Shown here: positions 7,117 through 14,056 of the stretch, piece after piece
Position numbering within the stretch: the stretch's first letter is position 1
Layout of the letters: each line of letters opens with the position of its first letter
From: Candidatus Heimdallarchaeota archaeon
Lineage (GTDB): Archaea; Asgardarchaeota; Heimdallarchaeia; Heimdallarchaeales; Heimdallarchaeaceae
Assembly (NCBI GenBank): GCA_016839875.1
Contig: JAEOTK010000238.1
Coordinates: forward strand, 1-18,845
DNA length: 18,845 nucleotides
Direction: 5' to 3'
Notes under the pieces: generated by a model
What the model was told of the DNA's origin: nothing
Seen by the model: only the letters and a program-made list of their open reading frames with translations
Database searches by the model: none
Translations under genes and position numbers: made by a program

Positions 7117-7974
7117 ATGTCGATGAGTGAATCAAAAGAGGATCAATTCACTAAATTGATGCGAGCTAAATACGAAGATGAATCAGAGGAAGTTTATATG
7201 GAAATGTCTGATTCCTCTCAGATAAGAATTCTTAGATCATACGCAAGTGATGAAACTAAAAACGGTTTTACTCTATTCATTATTGCTGGATGGGGATCTG
7301 TTGTACTCGGATGGGATGATGTTCTACTTGAAGCTATGAAGGATTTTGACATAGTCTACCTTGAAACTAGAGAAAAAGGTTCAAGCAGGTTAGTGAAGAA
7401 AACTAAGAATAATTTTGATAGACTTTCTTCTGATGTCCAAGAAGTTCTTGAAAAACTTGACATAGATTCCGATAAACTCATTCTCTTCGGTTCTAGTTTT
7501 GGTGCAGCGATACTAGCTGATGGTTTTGGAAAGCAAAAATTTGATTCCTTTCTTAATGTGTTAGTTGCTCCTGCTATACAAATTGATCTACCACCGATTA
7601 TCAGATATTTAGTCCCAATTTCTCCACACTGGTACATGCCACCTTTTAAACCATTGATTAGATGGTGGTTAAAGCGGAGTAAATCTGAATCCCCAGAACA
7701 AGCTGCAAAGTATATCAGAGTTATGAATGAAGCACAATCAAAGAAATGGAAAAATGTTGTTCTAAACTACTTGTTTTGGAAATGGTGGAAAGTATATGAA
7801 AGAGTAGAGAATGATATACTTCTAGTGGCTGCTGAGAAGGACAAAATGCATGAAGCAGATATAACTAGAAAAATTGGAAAACTCATGAAAAACTCTACTT
7901 ATATTGATCTTGAAACAAACAAGAAAACTCATACAAAACCTATTGTTGATTTGGTTAGAAATCATCTGAAATAG
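7117..7974 (+). CDS. Alpha/beta-hydrolase fold protein
   Basis: This 285-residue soluble protein has the alpha/beta-hydrolase signature. A strand followed by AGWGS at about 57-61 would form the oxyanion region. The nucleophile elbow is GSSFG at 125-129, with Ser127 the likely nucleophile. An aspartate in AAEKDKMH (about Asp242) and a histidine in KTHTKP (about His272) complete a plausible triad. Between the elbow and the acid lies a Trp- and Pro-rich lid region, including ISPHWYMPPF and WKWWKVYERV, which suggests a hydrophobic substrate. There is no signal peptide, so it should act in the cytoplasm. Esterase, lipase or thioesterase activity is possible and cannot be chosen from sequence alone. 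Confidence 0.8.
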   Translation: MSMSESKEDQFTKLMRAKYEDESEEVYMEMSDSSQIRILRSYASDETKNGFTLFIIAGWGSVVLGWDDVLLEAMKDFDIVYLETREKGSSRLVKKTKNNFDRLSSDVQEVLEKLDIDSDKLILFGSSFGAAILADGFGKQKFDSFLNVLVAPAIQIDLPPIIRYLVPISPHWYMPPFKPLIRWWLKRSKSESPEQAAKYIRVMNEAQSKKWKNVVLNYLFWKWWKVYERVENDILLVAAEKDKMHEADITRKIGKLMKNSTYIDLETNKKTHTKPIVDLVRNHLK

Positions 7975-8011
7975 AAAAAGGAAACTTCTTCTTGATCTCA
8001 TTTTGAAGAAA

Positions 8012-8623
8012 TTATTTTGTTTTTTGCCAAAACATTTCATCGTTTTTATCTATTTTGAAAGATAGTTCTTTAATCTCTCCTCTGCATTTTGGACAGTAGT
8101 TCCCCTCCTCTACAAAATCAAGAAGTTCATTTTTGTGAAATATGTGATTACAAGGTTTAATTATTGCTATTTGTTCATTTGGATTTACGATTTTTGAGCA
8201 TAAGTTACAAAACAATACTTTGTTACCACAACTGTTGCAAAGGAGTGATCCTTCTTTACTTGTGAAAGTTATATCATACCCACAGTAGAAACAGTAAAAT
8301 CTCTTTTCTTTTAGCTTCTTTTTTATTCTGGAATGTATTATTATGCTAACCAAACCTGCAATAGAGAGAATGAGTCCAAATACAATCAGTGGAAACATAA
8401 TCACAAATAACCACCATAAGTCGTTATCGTTAAAGAATAGAGGTAATCCAATTCCTATGTAAGCAGCTAAAAAGAACAATCCTAAAGGTAAAAGCAAAAA
8501 TCTTAAGTTGGCAAATTGACATCTAAAGCTGCAGTATTTAGTTGAACTAAAACGAGAATCAAAAAACGATTTTGGTTTCTTAAGTTTGATTCTTTCTTCA
8601 CAGACTTTGCAATAAAAACTCAT
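8012..8623 (-). CDS. Membrane protein with zinc ribbons and a C-terminal RING-like finger
   Basis: The ATG at 8623 gives 203 residues; an in-frame TTG at 8635 is a weaker start. The order is: an N-terminal four-Cys site (C5, C8, C31, C35), two membrane helices at about 39-64 and 70-97, a basic linker, a zinc ribbon (C111, C114, C129, C132), and a RING-like domain. The last has C139, C142, C158, H160, H163, C177 and C180, with CNHIFH and CPKCRGEI as in RING-H2 fingers. The sixth ligand position, usually Cys, is Glu166. Both ends should face the cytoplasm. RING domains act as E3 ligases by recruiting a ubiquitin-charged E2, and some Asgard archaea carry ubiquitin-like systems. E3 activity here is inference. 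A purely structural multi-zinc protein is the alternative. Confidence 0.75.
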   Translation of the reverse strand: MSFYCKVCEERIKLKKPKSFFDSRFSSTKYCSFRCQFANLRFLLLPLGLFFLAAYIGIGLPLFFNDNDLWWLFVIMFPLIVFGLILSIAGLVSIIIHSRIKKKLKEKRFYCFYCGYDITFTSKEGSLLCNSCGNKVLFCNLCSKIVNPNEQIAIIKPCNHIFHKNELLDFVEEGNYCPKCRGEIKELSFKIDKNDEMFWQKTK

Positions 8624-8650
8624 TTTCAAGTTCAATTACTTCAATTAACA

Positions 8651-8660
8651 TTTAAATCTA
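8651..8660 (-). promoter_or_regulatory. TATA-like box for the RING-like gene
   Basis: On the minus strand the sequence is tagatttaaa, centred about 31 bases before the ATG at 8623. It predicts a leader of only about five bases and favours that ATG over the TTG at 8635. Confidence 0.5.
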
Positions 8661-8728
8661 TTAGTAGTTGTAGGGGTTCTGGAACTAAAAACGGTTTAAT
8701 AGAGTGTGTAACCTATTTCCTCACAAAA

Positions 8729-8738
8729 ATTTAAATAT
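8729..8738 (+). promoter_or_regulatory. TATA-like box for the 8778 gene
   Basis: The sequence ttttaaatat-like stretch (atttaaatat) is centred about 44 bases before the ATG at 8778. The transcript would have a short leader of roughly 15-20 bases, enough to carry the Shine-Dalgarno site at 8768. Confidence 0.45.
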
Positions 8739-8767
8739 TGAGAATATTAAAAATCTAAGGTTAACCT

Positions 8768-8773
8768 AGGTGA
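8768..8773 (+). promoter_or_regulatory. Shine-Dalgarno site of the 8778 gene
   Basis: The sequence aggtga matches the archaeal GGAGGTGA consensus and lies four bases before the ATG. It is one of only three clear ribosome sites in the window. Confidence 0.6.
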
Positions 8774-8777
8774 TTTT

Positions 8778-9575
8778 ATGGTTTTCAGAGTAGCAGGCAT
8801 GATAAAAAAAGAAATTGATAAAGATAAAGCGAAGAAAGATTTCAAAAGTGAAGCTGACGAAATTATAATAAATTTGCGTCAGGAAATTGAACATTTAAAA
8901 CAATTTGATTTTAAAGATGCTGCCTTTCAACCTCTAGTTGTAGATAAATGGTTGAAAGATCCAGTAGAGTTAGTTAACCCAGATGGAGAATCTCTATCAA
9001 AATTACACTGGTACAATGCTAAAATATTTCAATTTACAGTAATACCTTTGATAACAAAATCAATCCATAATAATATGGGCTTTAGAATCTTAACCTTAAC
9101 TGATAATCTTCCTGGTCCGGTAAAACTAAACATTCATTCTGAAGCGGGTAAAGAAGTGTTTATACCCAAGTTATTGAATAGAATGGAGACTAGCCACATT
9201 TATGTAGCTCCTAACAAAGTTCTGATGTATGATCTAACATTTGGTAGCTCACAATATGCTTCAGAGAACTTTGTGACTATCATTTTAACACTTGGGAATA
9301 AAGCTTTAACAGCAAGAATCAAAGTTTTAACCGAAGGAAAAATAAAAGCTTCAAAAGAATATGAAGATTTGAAGACACAAAGATTCTACGATCTTGTTGA
9401 TATACCTTATGTAACACCAACTGGAGCTAGATATGTAATTCTAAATAATAGAACACACAATTCTTACTGGAAATTTAAGCAAAAGAAAGCAGAAAAACTC
9501 AAATTATACAATCTCGATGAAACTGATCAAGAGTGGGATGCTGATTATAGATCTCTCTCAGAGTATTGGGGTTAA
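8778..9575 (+). CDS. Unrecognised soluble protein with N-terminal charged helix
   Basis: This 265-residue protein has no signal peptide or membrane segment. Residues about 8-45 are rich in Lys, Glu and Asp and should form a long helix, possibly a coiled coil. Residues about 75-190 alternate hydrophobic residues in a way that suggests beta strands (FRILTLTD, NFVTIILTL). The last 60 residues are rich in Lys, Tyr and Asp. I recognise no domain. Unlike most genes here it has both a TATA-like box and a good Shine-Dalgarno site, so it may be translated more efficiently than its leaderless neighbours. It converges on the first beta-helix gene across a T/A palindrome. Confidence 0.7.
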   Translation: MVFRVAGMIKKEIDKDKAKKDFKSEADEIIINLRQEIEHLKQFDFKDAAFQPLVVDKWLKDPVELVNPDGESLSKLHWYNAKIFQFTVIPLITKSIHNNMGFRILTLTDNLPGPVKLNIHSEAGKEVFIPKLLNRMETSHIYVAPNKVLMYDLTFGSSQYASENFVTIILTLGNKALTARIKVLTEGKIKASKEYEDLKTQRFYDLVDIPYVTPTGARYVILNNRTHNSYWKFKQKKAEKLKLYNLDETDQEWDADYRSLSEYWG

Positions 9576-9618
9576 ACTTAAGAAGTTTTATAAAAGGAAA
9601 GGTTTCTCTGCCTTGTTT

Positions 9619-9636
9619 CTTTTTTTACAAAAAAAG
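9619..9636. terminator. Bidirectional T-tract terminator between convergent genes
   Basis: A perfect palindrome, cttttttt then ac then aaaaaaag, lies in the 66-base gap between the stops at 9575 and 9642. On each strand it places a run of seven T downstream of a stop codon, so it can serve as a U-tract terminator for both genes. Confidence 0.55.
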
Positions 9637-9641
9637 TGAGG

Positions 9642-11267
9642 TTATTTTCTTCTTCTTGAAAATAAACCTATTAGAAATATCAAAGATAAAATACTGCCAA
9701 TTAAAGCAAATGAACTCTCTTCAGTAGGCATAGTTTCATCAGGATAATCACTCGGATCATTTGGATTTGTGTTGTGAAGAATTTCCCAGCCATCAGTATG
9801 TGAATCTCCATCAGTATCATTGCAATGCGGACTGCAGCCATAGATGTATTCCAAGAAATTATTCAAAGAATCATTGTCTGGATCTTCCCAAGAATCACCG
9901 TCTAAAGGATCTAAGCCATAATCAATTTCCCATGAATCATCCATCCCATCTTCATCAGAATCAAAGTTGTTTGCTTTAGTACCATATGTATATTCTTCAA
10001 GATTGGTTAAACCGTCACCGTCAAAATCTAAGTAAGAATCATCTACGAATGGATTAAGTGAATTTTTAATTTCATAACCATCTGGAATCAAATCATCGTC
10101 ACTGCTCCATCTTTGAGGATCAGTACCATAAATATATTCTTCTAAATTTGATAAATTATCAGCATCTGGATCATTCCCTGAATCATCTACTAGTGGATTA
10201 AGCGAATTCTCTGCTTCATATCCATCTTTCATTAAATCGTCATCTGTATCCTCATCATTATCATCCGTTCCATAAACATATAATTCATCATAGTCATTTA
10301 ATTCGTCTAAATCAGTATCATAGAAGGGATAATGATCATAGAGTAAGCCAGGACCATCAATTCCGTAGATCAACTCATCTCCTAAGTCAGACCAGAAATT
10401 ACCTCTACCTGTTTTATACCAGTAATTACTTCCTGAATTGTCATATGCTTGACTCGGTAAATATCTGGAATTATTCACAAAGAAGTTGTTGTATATGTCA
10501 GAATCTGTAGTACCAATTAATCTTACCGCAATTACAGAATTGTCTTTGAACACATTATGCATAATATCCACGAAAAATCCATCAGTTAACTCAAATCCTC
10601 TGTAGTTGTTTACCCATGTATTATTTGATATAAATGAGAATGATAAATCAATTAAATTATCTCCATTGCAACCTTCTATAAGATTCAAATGGATGAGAGA
10701 GCCTGAACTATAATCTATGTACATAGCGTAATCTAAGTTGTGAAATTCATTATCGATGATATCTAAACCATTAGAATTAGAAGAGAAGATACCAGCACCA
10801 CCGTCATAAAATTCATTATGTTCGATTAGAATATTGTGTGAACTAATTATCCTTATTCCATCACCTGGTCCTGCTACTGGAATTAATATGTTGTTTGATA
10901 TTGTGAAATTAGTTGCAGTTACTGTATCCAAATGTATTGGGGTATCTGCATCTATGAAACAATTTCTTATGATAAATGGAACAGTTGTGTAGTTTATTGA
11001 TATTCCATACGGATCAGATGTTGTAATGTTAAGTCCATCGATGATAAAAGGATCACTGGGTATTCCACTCCCTGATATAGCTGGATAAAGACTGAAATCA
11101 CTATCAGATGTTATAATTATTGGGACATGATTTACGTAAGCTAATTTCGGTTGTTCAATAATTTCTACTTCATCCTTTCCTACTACAGTTTGTGGTATCA
11201 GAAATGATAGAACTAGTAAGACTAATCCTAAAAATACTAAATTTTTTCTACTCAGTTTAAACACCAA
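9642..11267 (-). CDS. Beta-helix surface protein with acidic Ca-type repeats and C-terminal anchor
   Basis: This 541-residue protein has a signal peptide (about 1-30) and a right-handed parallel beta-helix of the NosD/CASH type (about 60-300) with many short N-rich coils (ISNNILIP, IEHNEFYD, IIDNEFHN). The beta-helix closes with GNFWSDLGDELIYGIDG at about 289-305. Residues about 317-510 are acidic DxDxD repeats. A membrane helix at about 519-536 ends in SRRRK. It should be displayed on the cell surface, with the repeats as a calcium-stiffened stalk; beta-helices often bind or cleave polysaccharide, but no catalytic residues can be named. The start is unusual: the first codon is TTG, with GTG next (11264) and no ATG nearby, placed exactly where the TATA-like box predicts the transcript to begin. 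It is a paralogue of the gene at 12277-13905. Confidence 0.85.
   Translation of the reverse strand: MVFKLSRKNLVFLGLVLLVLSFLIPQTVVGKDEVEIIEQPKLAYVNHVPIIITSDSDFSLYPAISGSGIPSDPFIIDGLNITTSDPYGISINYTTVPFIIRNCFIDADTPIHLDTVTATNFTISNNILIPVAGPGDGIRIISSHNILIEHNEFYDGGAGIFSSNSNGLDIIDNEFHNLDYAMYIDYSSGSLIHLNLIEGCNGDNLIDLSFSFISNNTWVNNYRGFELTDGFFVDIMHNVFKDNSVIAVRLIGTTDSDIYNNFFVNNSRYLPSQAYDNSGSNYWYKTGRGNFWSDLGDELIYGIDGPGLLYDHYPFYDTDLDELNDYDELYVYGTDDNDEDTDDDLMKDGYEAENSLNPLVDDSGNDPDADNLSNLEEYIYGTDPQRWSSDDDLIPDGYEIKNSLNPFVDDSYLDFDGDGLTNLEEYTYGTKANNFDSDEDGMDDSWEIDYGLDPLDGDSWEDPDNDSLNNFLEYIYGCSPHCNDTDGDSHTDGWEILHNTNPNDPSDYPDETMPTEESSFALIGSILSLIFLIGLFSRRRK
9738..10319 (-). repeat. Acidic thrombospondin-3-like repeats within the first beta-helix gene
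   Basis: About five units of roughly 40 residues alternate a DxDxD loop with NLEEYxYGTDP and LNPxxDDS segments, covering residues about 317-510. Such loops bind calcium in thrombospondin type 3 and dockerin-like repeats. The last unit ends NPNDPSDYP, as in the paralogue. Confidence 0.8.
9741..9766. repeat. 26-base exact direct repeat, copy 1
   Basis: This stretch is identical to 12388-12413. Both encode the end of the last acidic repeat, including the residues NDPSDYP, in the two beta-helix paralogues. Confidence 0.85.
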
Positions 11268-11285
11268 AATAACAGAACGTTCCCA

Positions 11286-11301
11286 TTATATTTAAAAATA
11301 T
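11286..11301 (-). promoter_or_regulatory. TATA-like box for the first beta-helix gene
   Basis: On the minus strand the sequence is tatatttttaaatata, centred about 26 bases before the TTG at 11267. It predicts a transcript that begins at or within a base or two of the TTG/GTG start. Confidence 0.55.
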
Positions 11302-11394
11302 AGTAGAATAATTCTCGCTTTAGATTTAGATGTAGATTTTGTAATTTTTTCTCAAGAATCTTTAATTAATCTGAAAAGATAGCTTCTAGTTACT

Positions 11395-11546
11395 ATGGTT
11401 GAAGTTACATGTACAATTGTGGTAAAACATTCTCTAGAAAGAGAAAATATTGTGATAATTGTGGAGACTGCGGTGGTTGCGATGGTTGTGGTGACTGTGG
11501 AGGAGACTGTGGTGGATGCGATGTCGGCGGATGTGATTGTAACTGA
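11395..11546 (+). pseudogene. Frameshifted zinc-ribbon, Cys/Gly/Asp-rich small protein
   Basis: Two overlapping frames make one sensible protein. ATG at 11395 starts MVEVTCT. From about 11415 the frame one base back reads NCGKTFSRKRKYCDNCGDC and goes on as Cys-Gly-Asp repeats to TGA at 11544-11546. Joined, they give a CTNC...CDNC zinc ribbon and then a metallothionein-like tail ending GGCDCN, with 12 cysteines in about 50 residues. One missing base in the A-run near 11415 would explain the break. An intact 45-residue reading from ATG 11409 also exists (11 cysteines) but loses the first half of the ribbon. A TATA-like stretch, tttaattaat at 11361-11370, lies about 30 bases before 11395. The cause may be a sequencing error, recent decay or a real frameshift; I cannot tell which. 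The tail resembles that of the 5628 protein. Confidence 0.6.
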
Positions 11547-11659
11547 CAGAATCTCAAATTTATTGTCCAAAATGTTATTGCATTAATTTAAGAACTAATA
11601 CTGTATGTGAAACTTGTGGAGAAGATTTTTCCAGATATATATTAAGAGATTTGATCTAG
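11543..11659 (+). pseudogene. Zinc-ribbon remnant without a normal start codon
   Basis: After the TGA at 11546, a third frame, open from CTG at 11543, encodes SQIYCPKC and then VCETCGEDF. This is a second zinc ribbon closely resembling CPKC...CQYCGEDL of the 5628 protein. It has no ATG, GTG or TTG. It begins one base inside the preceding codon, so one further missing base would fuse it to the Cys-rich protein upstream. The stop TAG at 11657-11659 overlaps the convergent kinase gene by 18 bases. It may be the lost C-terminal ribbon of that protein or a decayed separate gene. Confidence 0.5.
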
Positions 11660-12157
11660 AAAAATTTCAACTTCTTTATCTGATGAAAAAATTAAGACAT
11701 TCTTATCTTCACTAAATGTTTTAATCATCTCTAAAATATGCATTCTATAATCATTGTGAAATGACTCGATTACTTCATTTTGTTCTTTGATTAATTCTAG
11801 TGGATACCTACATCCTTCTGTTACGTATGGATTAGGTCGTTCTAAATCCTCCTTCATCCTCTGTAATCCTCTCTTCTTACACTCTTCCAATGGTGTATCC
11901 AGAAAAATAATTGTATCTGCTCTTGAAAATCTTTTATGATAAGTAGACTTGTATGCAACACCATCAATGATCCATAAATCTTTACTTAAGATTTCATCAT
12001 GTTTGACAACAAATTCCTCTTCTGGAGTTCGCTCCCAATTCTTCTTCCATAGAATTGTGTCTAAATGATATACTGGTATATTTGTTAGTTCATGTATTCT
12101 CATGGATAAAGAAGATTTTCCTGATGCAGCATTCCCAATAACTACTAATCTTCTCAT
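11642..12157 (-). CDS. P-loop kinase-like protein (topology-modulation/adenylate kinase-related)
   Basis: This 171-residue cytoplasmic protein begins MRRLVVIGNAASGKSS, a Walker A motif at about 8-15. It then has VYHLDTILWKKNWERTP and WIIDGVAY, which match the family annotated as FlaR/topology-modulation protein or adenylate kinase-related kinase. A second strand, TIIFLDTPLEE, and the arginine-rich KKRGLQRMKEDLERP region (a probable lid) complete the fold. In this family Asp and Arg residues of the HLD and lid motifs bind a nucleotide or small acceptor, but the physiological substrate is not established. It lies between two beta-helix paralogues with no obvious functional link. The start ATG is the only good one; a weak AT-rich box lies about 35-40 bases upstream. 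Confidence 0.8.
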   Translation of the reverse strand: MRRLVVIGNAASGKSSLSMRIHELTNIPVYHLDTILWKKNWERTPEEEFVVKHDEILSKDLWIIDGVAYKSTYHKRFSRADTIIFLDTPLEECKKRGLQRMKEDLERPNPYVTEGCRYPLELIKEQNEVIESFHNDYRMHILEMIKTFSEDKNVLIFSSDKEVEIFLDQIS

Positions 12158-12276
12158 CTTATCTACTCTTGAACTAATTTCAAATGAATGCTATTATTAA
12201 TTCTTTGTTCTATCCTTTCTTCTATTCGTTCTCTTAGTTCCAATGCTTAAAAAAATAGGAAAAAGAAAATGAAGAA

Positions 12277-13905
12277 TTAATTCTTCTTTCTTCTGAAAAT
12301 GAATAGACATGAAATAGCAATCAAAGATAAAATTACATAGACAAAACTGATAGAGCTTTCTGTTACAGCAGTTTCGAAACTCTCACTAGGATAATCACTC
12401 GGATCATTTGGATCAGTTGCATGTACGATTTCCCACCCATCAATGTGAGAATCTCCATCTGTGTCATTTAAATTGGGATCACAATCATAGATGAATTCCA
12501 AGAAATTATTCAGCAGATCTTCATCTGGATCATCATAAGCATCATTTGTCAGAGGATCTAAGCTATTATCAACTTCCCATTTGTCTTTCATTCCGTCAGA
12601 ATCGCTATCGTCGTTATTTGGCAAAGTTCCAAGTAAGGCTTCTGCTAAGTCTAGCAACCCATCTCCATCTGTATCGGTATATGTGTTTGGAGTCAATGGA
12701 TTTAGTCCCCAAATAACTTCGTAATAGTCAGTTAAAGTATCAAAATCTGAATCTGTTTCCCAGGGATCTGTTCCATGGTACATCTCATCTAGATTTAGAA
12801 GCATATCCGAGTCAGCATCAGCATCAGCATCGTCAATATTTGGATTAAGATTGTTTTCAACTTCATAATCATCCCACATTAAATCATCATCTGAATCCTC
12901 CTCATACCTATCTGTCAGATATATCTTTATTTCCTCATAGTCGTTTAATTCGTCAACATCGGAATTGTAGAAAGGATAGAGATCATAATGGTTGTTTCCT
13001 CCATCTATAGGATAAACTACTATTTCACCAAGATCATACCAGAAATTACCTACAGTTCCGTAGTACCATTCCGTATCAAGTATGTGAGTATCATCAAAGA
13101 CTTGAGAACCATAAAGTAAACCATTTCTAATGAAGTAGTTATTATAAACAATACCTGAACAGCCTGTAAGAAACTTGATTGCATAATCCCAGTTGTCAAT
13201 GAATATGTTTTCACTTATATTACAATTATCTGCATCTTCTAATCTTAAACCAAATTCATTTTCTAGAAATGTGTTGCTAAAGAAATCTAGTTCATCGCTG
13301 TTCCAAATATGAAAATCATAATTTTTATCAAATGTATTGAATTTAAAACTTGAAGAAACGACATGTGCTCCCTGTATTGAAAAAGCATTTTCAAAGAAGT
13401 AGTTGTTTTCTATTTTAATGTTGGTTGTATCTTCTAAATAGATTCCAGTAGCACATTTTGTGAAGTAATTTTCCTGTACTACTACATCATCAGTATTATT
13501 GATGTATATTCCATTTCCAGTGATAAACACATTTTCTAGGGTGTTATTTATCACTGAACTTACTGGACTTAATACATTATTCAAGATAATTGGATCATCC
13601 GCTAGAATATAACAATCTCTTATCTCAAAATACTGATTAACACCTGATATGCTTATTCCATATCCACCTGGATTGGTTATATTAAGATCTTCAATAATCC
13701 ATGGTGTGGTTATAGATCCATCTCCTGAAAGAAGATAATTGTTGAAATCACCATCATTTTCAATCAGAATTGGTGTAGAGGGTGTATATTTTATTCTAAA
13801 ATCCTCTTCAATATTCTCGTTGATTGCAGCTTCAATCTGAAAAACCAAAACAGACGATAGTAAAGAAGAAATCAAGAAGAATGTCAAAACTATTTTTTTC
13901 TTCAT
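12277..13905 (-). CDS. Second beta-helix surface protein with acidic repeats and C-terminal anchor
   Basis: This 542-residue protein has the layout of the gene at 9642-11267. It has a signal peptide (about 1-26), a NosD/CASH-type beta-helix (about 45-290) with coils such as VVVQENYFTK, IKIENNYFFE and ISENIFIDN, and the closing segment GNFWYDLGEIVVYPIDGG. Acidic DxDxD repeats follow at about 314-506, then a membrane helix (about 519-536) and FRRKKN. The tracts TESSI here and TEESSF in the paralogue sit just before the helix and may be part of a shared C-terminal sorting signal. Divergence is high in the beta-helix and low in the last repeat, so the helix may determine different ligands. The ATG at 13905 follows a TATA-like box with a leader of about 15 bases. 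Confidence 0.85.
   Translation of the reverse strand: MKKKIVLTFFLISSLLSSVLVFQIEAAINENIEEDFRIKYTPSTPILIENDGDFNNYLLSGDGSITTPWIIEDLNITNPGGYGISISGVNQYFEIRDCYILADDPIILNNVLSPVSSVINNTLENVFITGNGIYINNTDDVVVQENYFTKCATGIYLEDTTNIKIENNYFFENAFSIQGAHVVSSSFKFNTFDKNYDFHIWNSDELDFFSNTFLENEFGLRLEDADNCNISENIFIDNWDYAIKFLTGCSGIVYNNYFIRNGLLYGSQVFDDTHILDTEWYYGTVGNFWYDLGEIVVYPIDGGNNHYDLYPFYNSDVDELNDYEEIKIYLTDRYEEDSDDDLMWDDYEVENNLNPNIDDADADADSDMLLNLDEMYHGTDPWETDSDFDTLTDYYEVIWGLNPLTPNTYTDTDGDGLLDLAEALLGTLPNNDDSDSDGMKDKWEVDNSLDPLTNDAYDDPDEDLLNNFLEFIYDCDPNLNDTDGDSHIDGWEIVHATDPNDPSDYPSESFETAVTESSISFVYVILSLIAISCLFIFRRKKN
12388..12413. repeat. 26-base exact direct repeat, copy 2
   Basis: Identical to 9741-9766, in the same place of the paralogous gene, about 2.6 kb away and in the same orientation. 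Confidence 0.85.
12388..12966 (-). repeat. Acidic thrombospondin-3-like repeats within the second beta-helix gene
   Basis: About five units carry loops such as DSDDDLMWD, DADADSDM, DTDGDGLLD, DSDSDGMKD and DTDGDSHID, at residues about 314-506. They align with the repeats of the paralogue; the final unit, DTDGDSHxDGWEI and on to PNDPSDYP, is almost identical. Confidence 0.8.
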
Positions 13906-13940
13906 AATAATTCACTAAAAGAACATTATTCTGAAAGTAC

Positions 13941-13954
13941 TAAATAAATAATTT
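13941..13954 (-). promoter_or_regulatory. TATA-like box for the second beta-helix gene
   Basis: On the minus strand the sequence is aaattatttattta, centred about 42 bases before the ATG at 13905, giving a leader of roughly 15 bases. The 151-base divergent gap also holds the box for the peptidase gene at 14018-14029. Confidence 0.4.
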
Positions 13955-14017
13955 GCATGCAATATCTAGTTATTGTCGACCTCTCCTCAAGACCTATTTC
14001 TATTGCAAATTTGGAAT

Positions 14018-14029
14018 AAAAATATATAC
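14018..14029 (+). promoter_or_regulatory. TATA-like box for the M28 peptidase gene
   Basis: The sequence aaaaatatatac is centred about 33 bases before the ATG at 14057, giving a leader of only a few bases. No Shine-Dalgarno site is visible. Confidence 0.5.
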
Positions 14030-14056
14030 TTCAATTTTAAGACCAGTTGATAATTA

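Noticed and set aside
9761..9979. Plus-strand His/Cys/Asn-rich frame opposite the first beta-helix gene
   Set aside because: Its composition is the antisense reading of the Asp/Glu/Asn-rich repeats; it has no promoter or independent motif.
11352..11570. Minus-strand Thr/Ser/Val-rich frame opposite the Cys-rich locus
   Set aside because: Its repeats of Thr, Ser and Val are the antisense of the Cys-Gly-Asp repeat, and there is no promoter signal for it.
9738..12966. Acidic repeats as a possible CRISPR or satellite array
   Set aside because: The repeats are protein-level DxDxD units in frame, with imperfect DNA repetition and no uniform repeat and spacer lengths.
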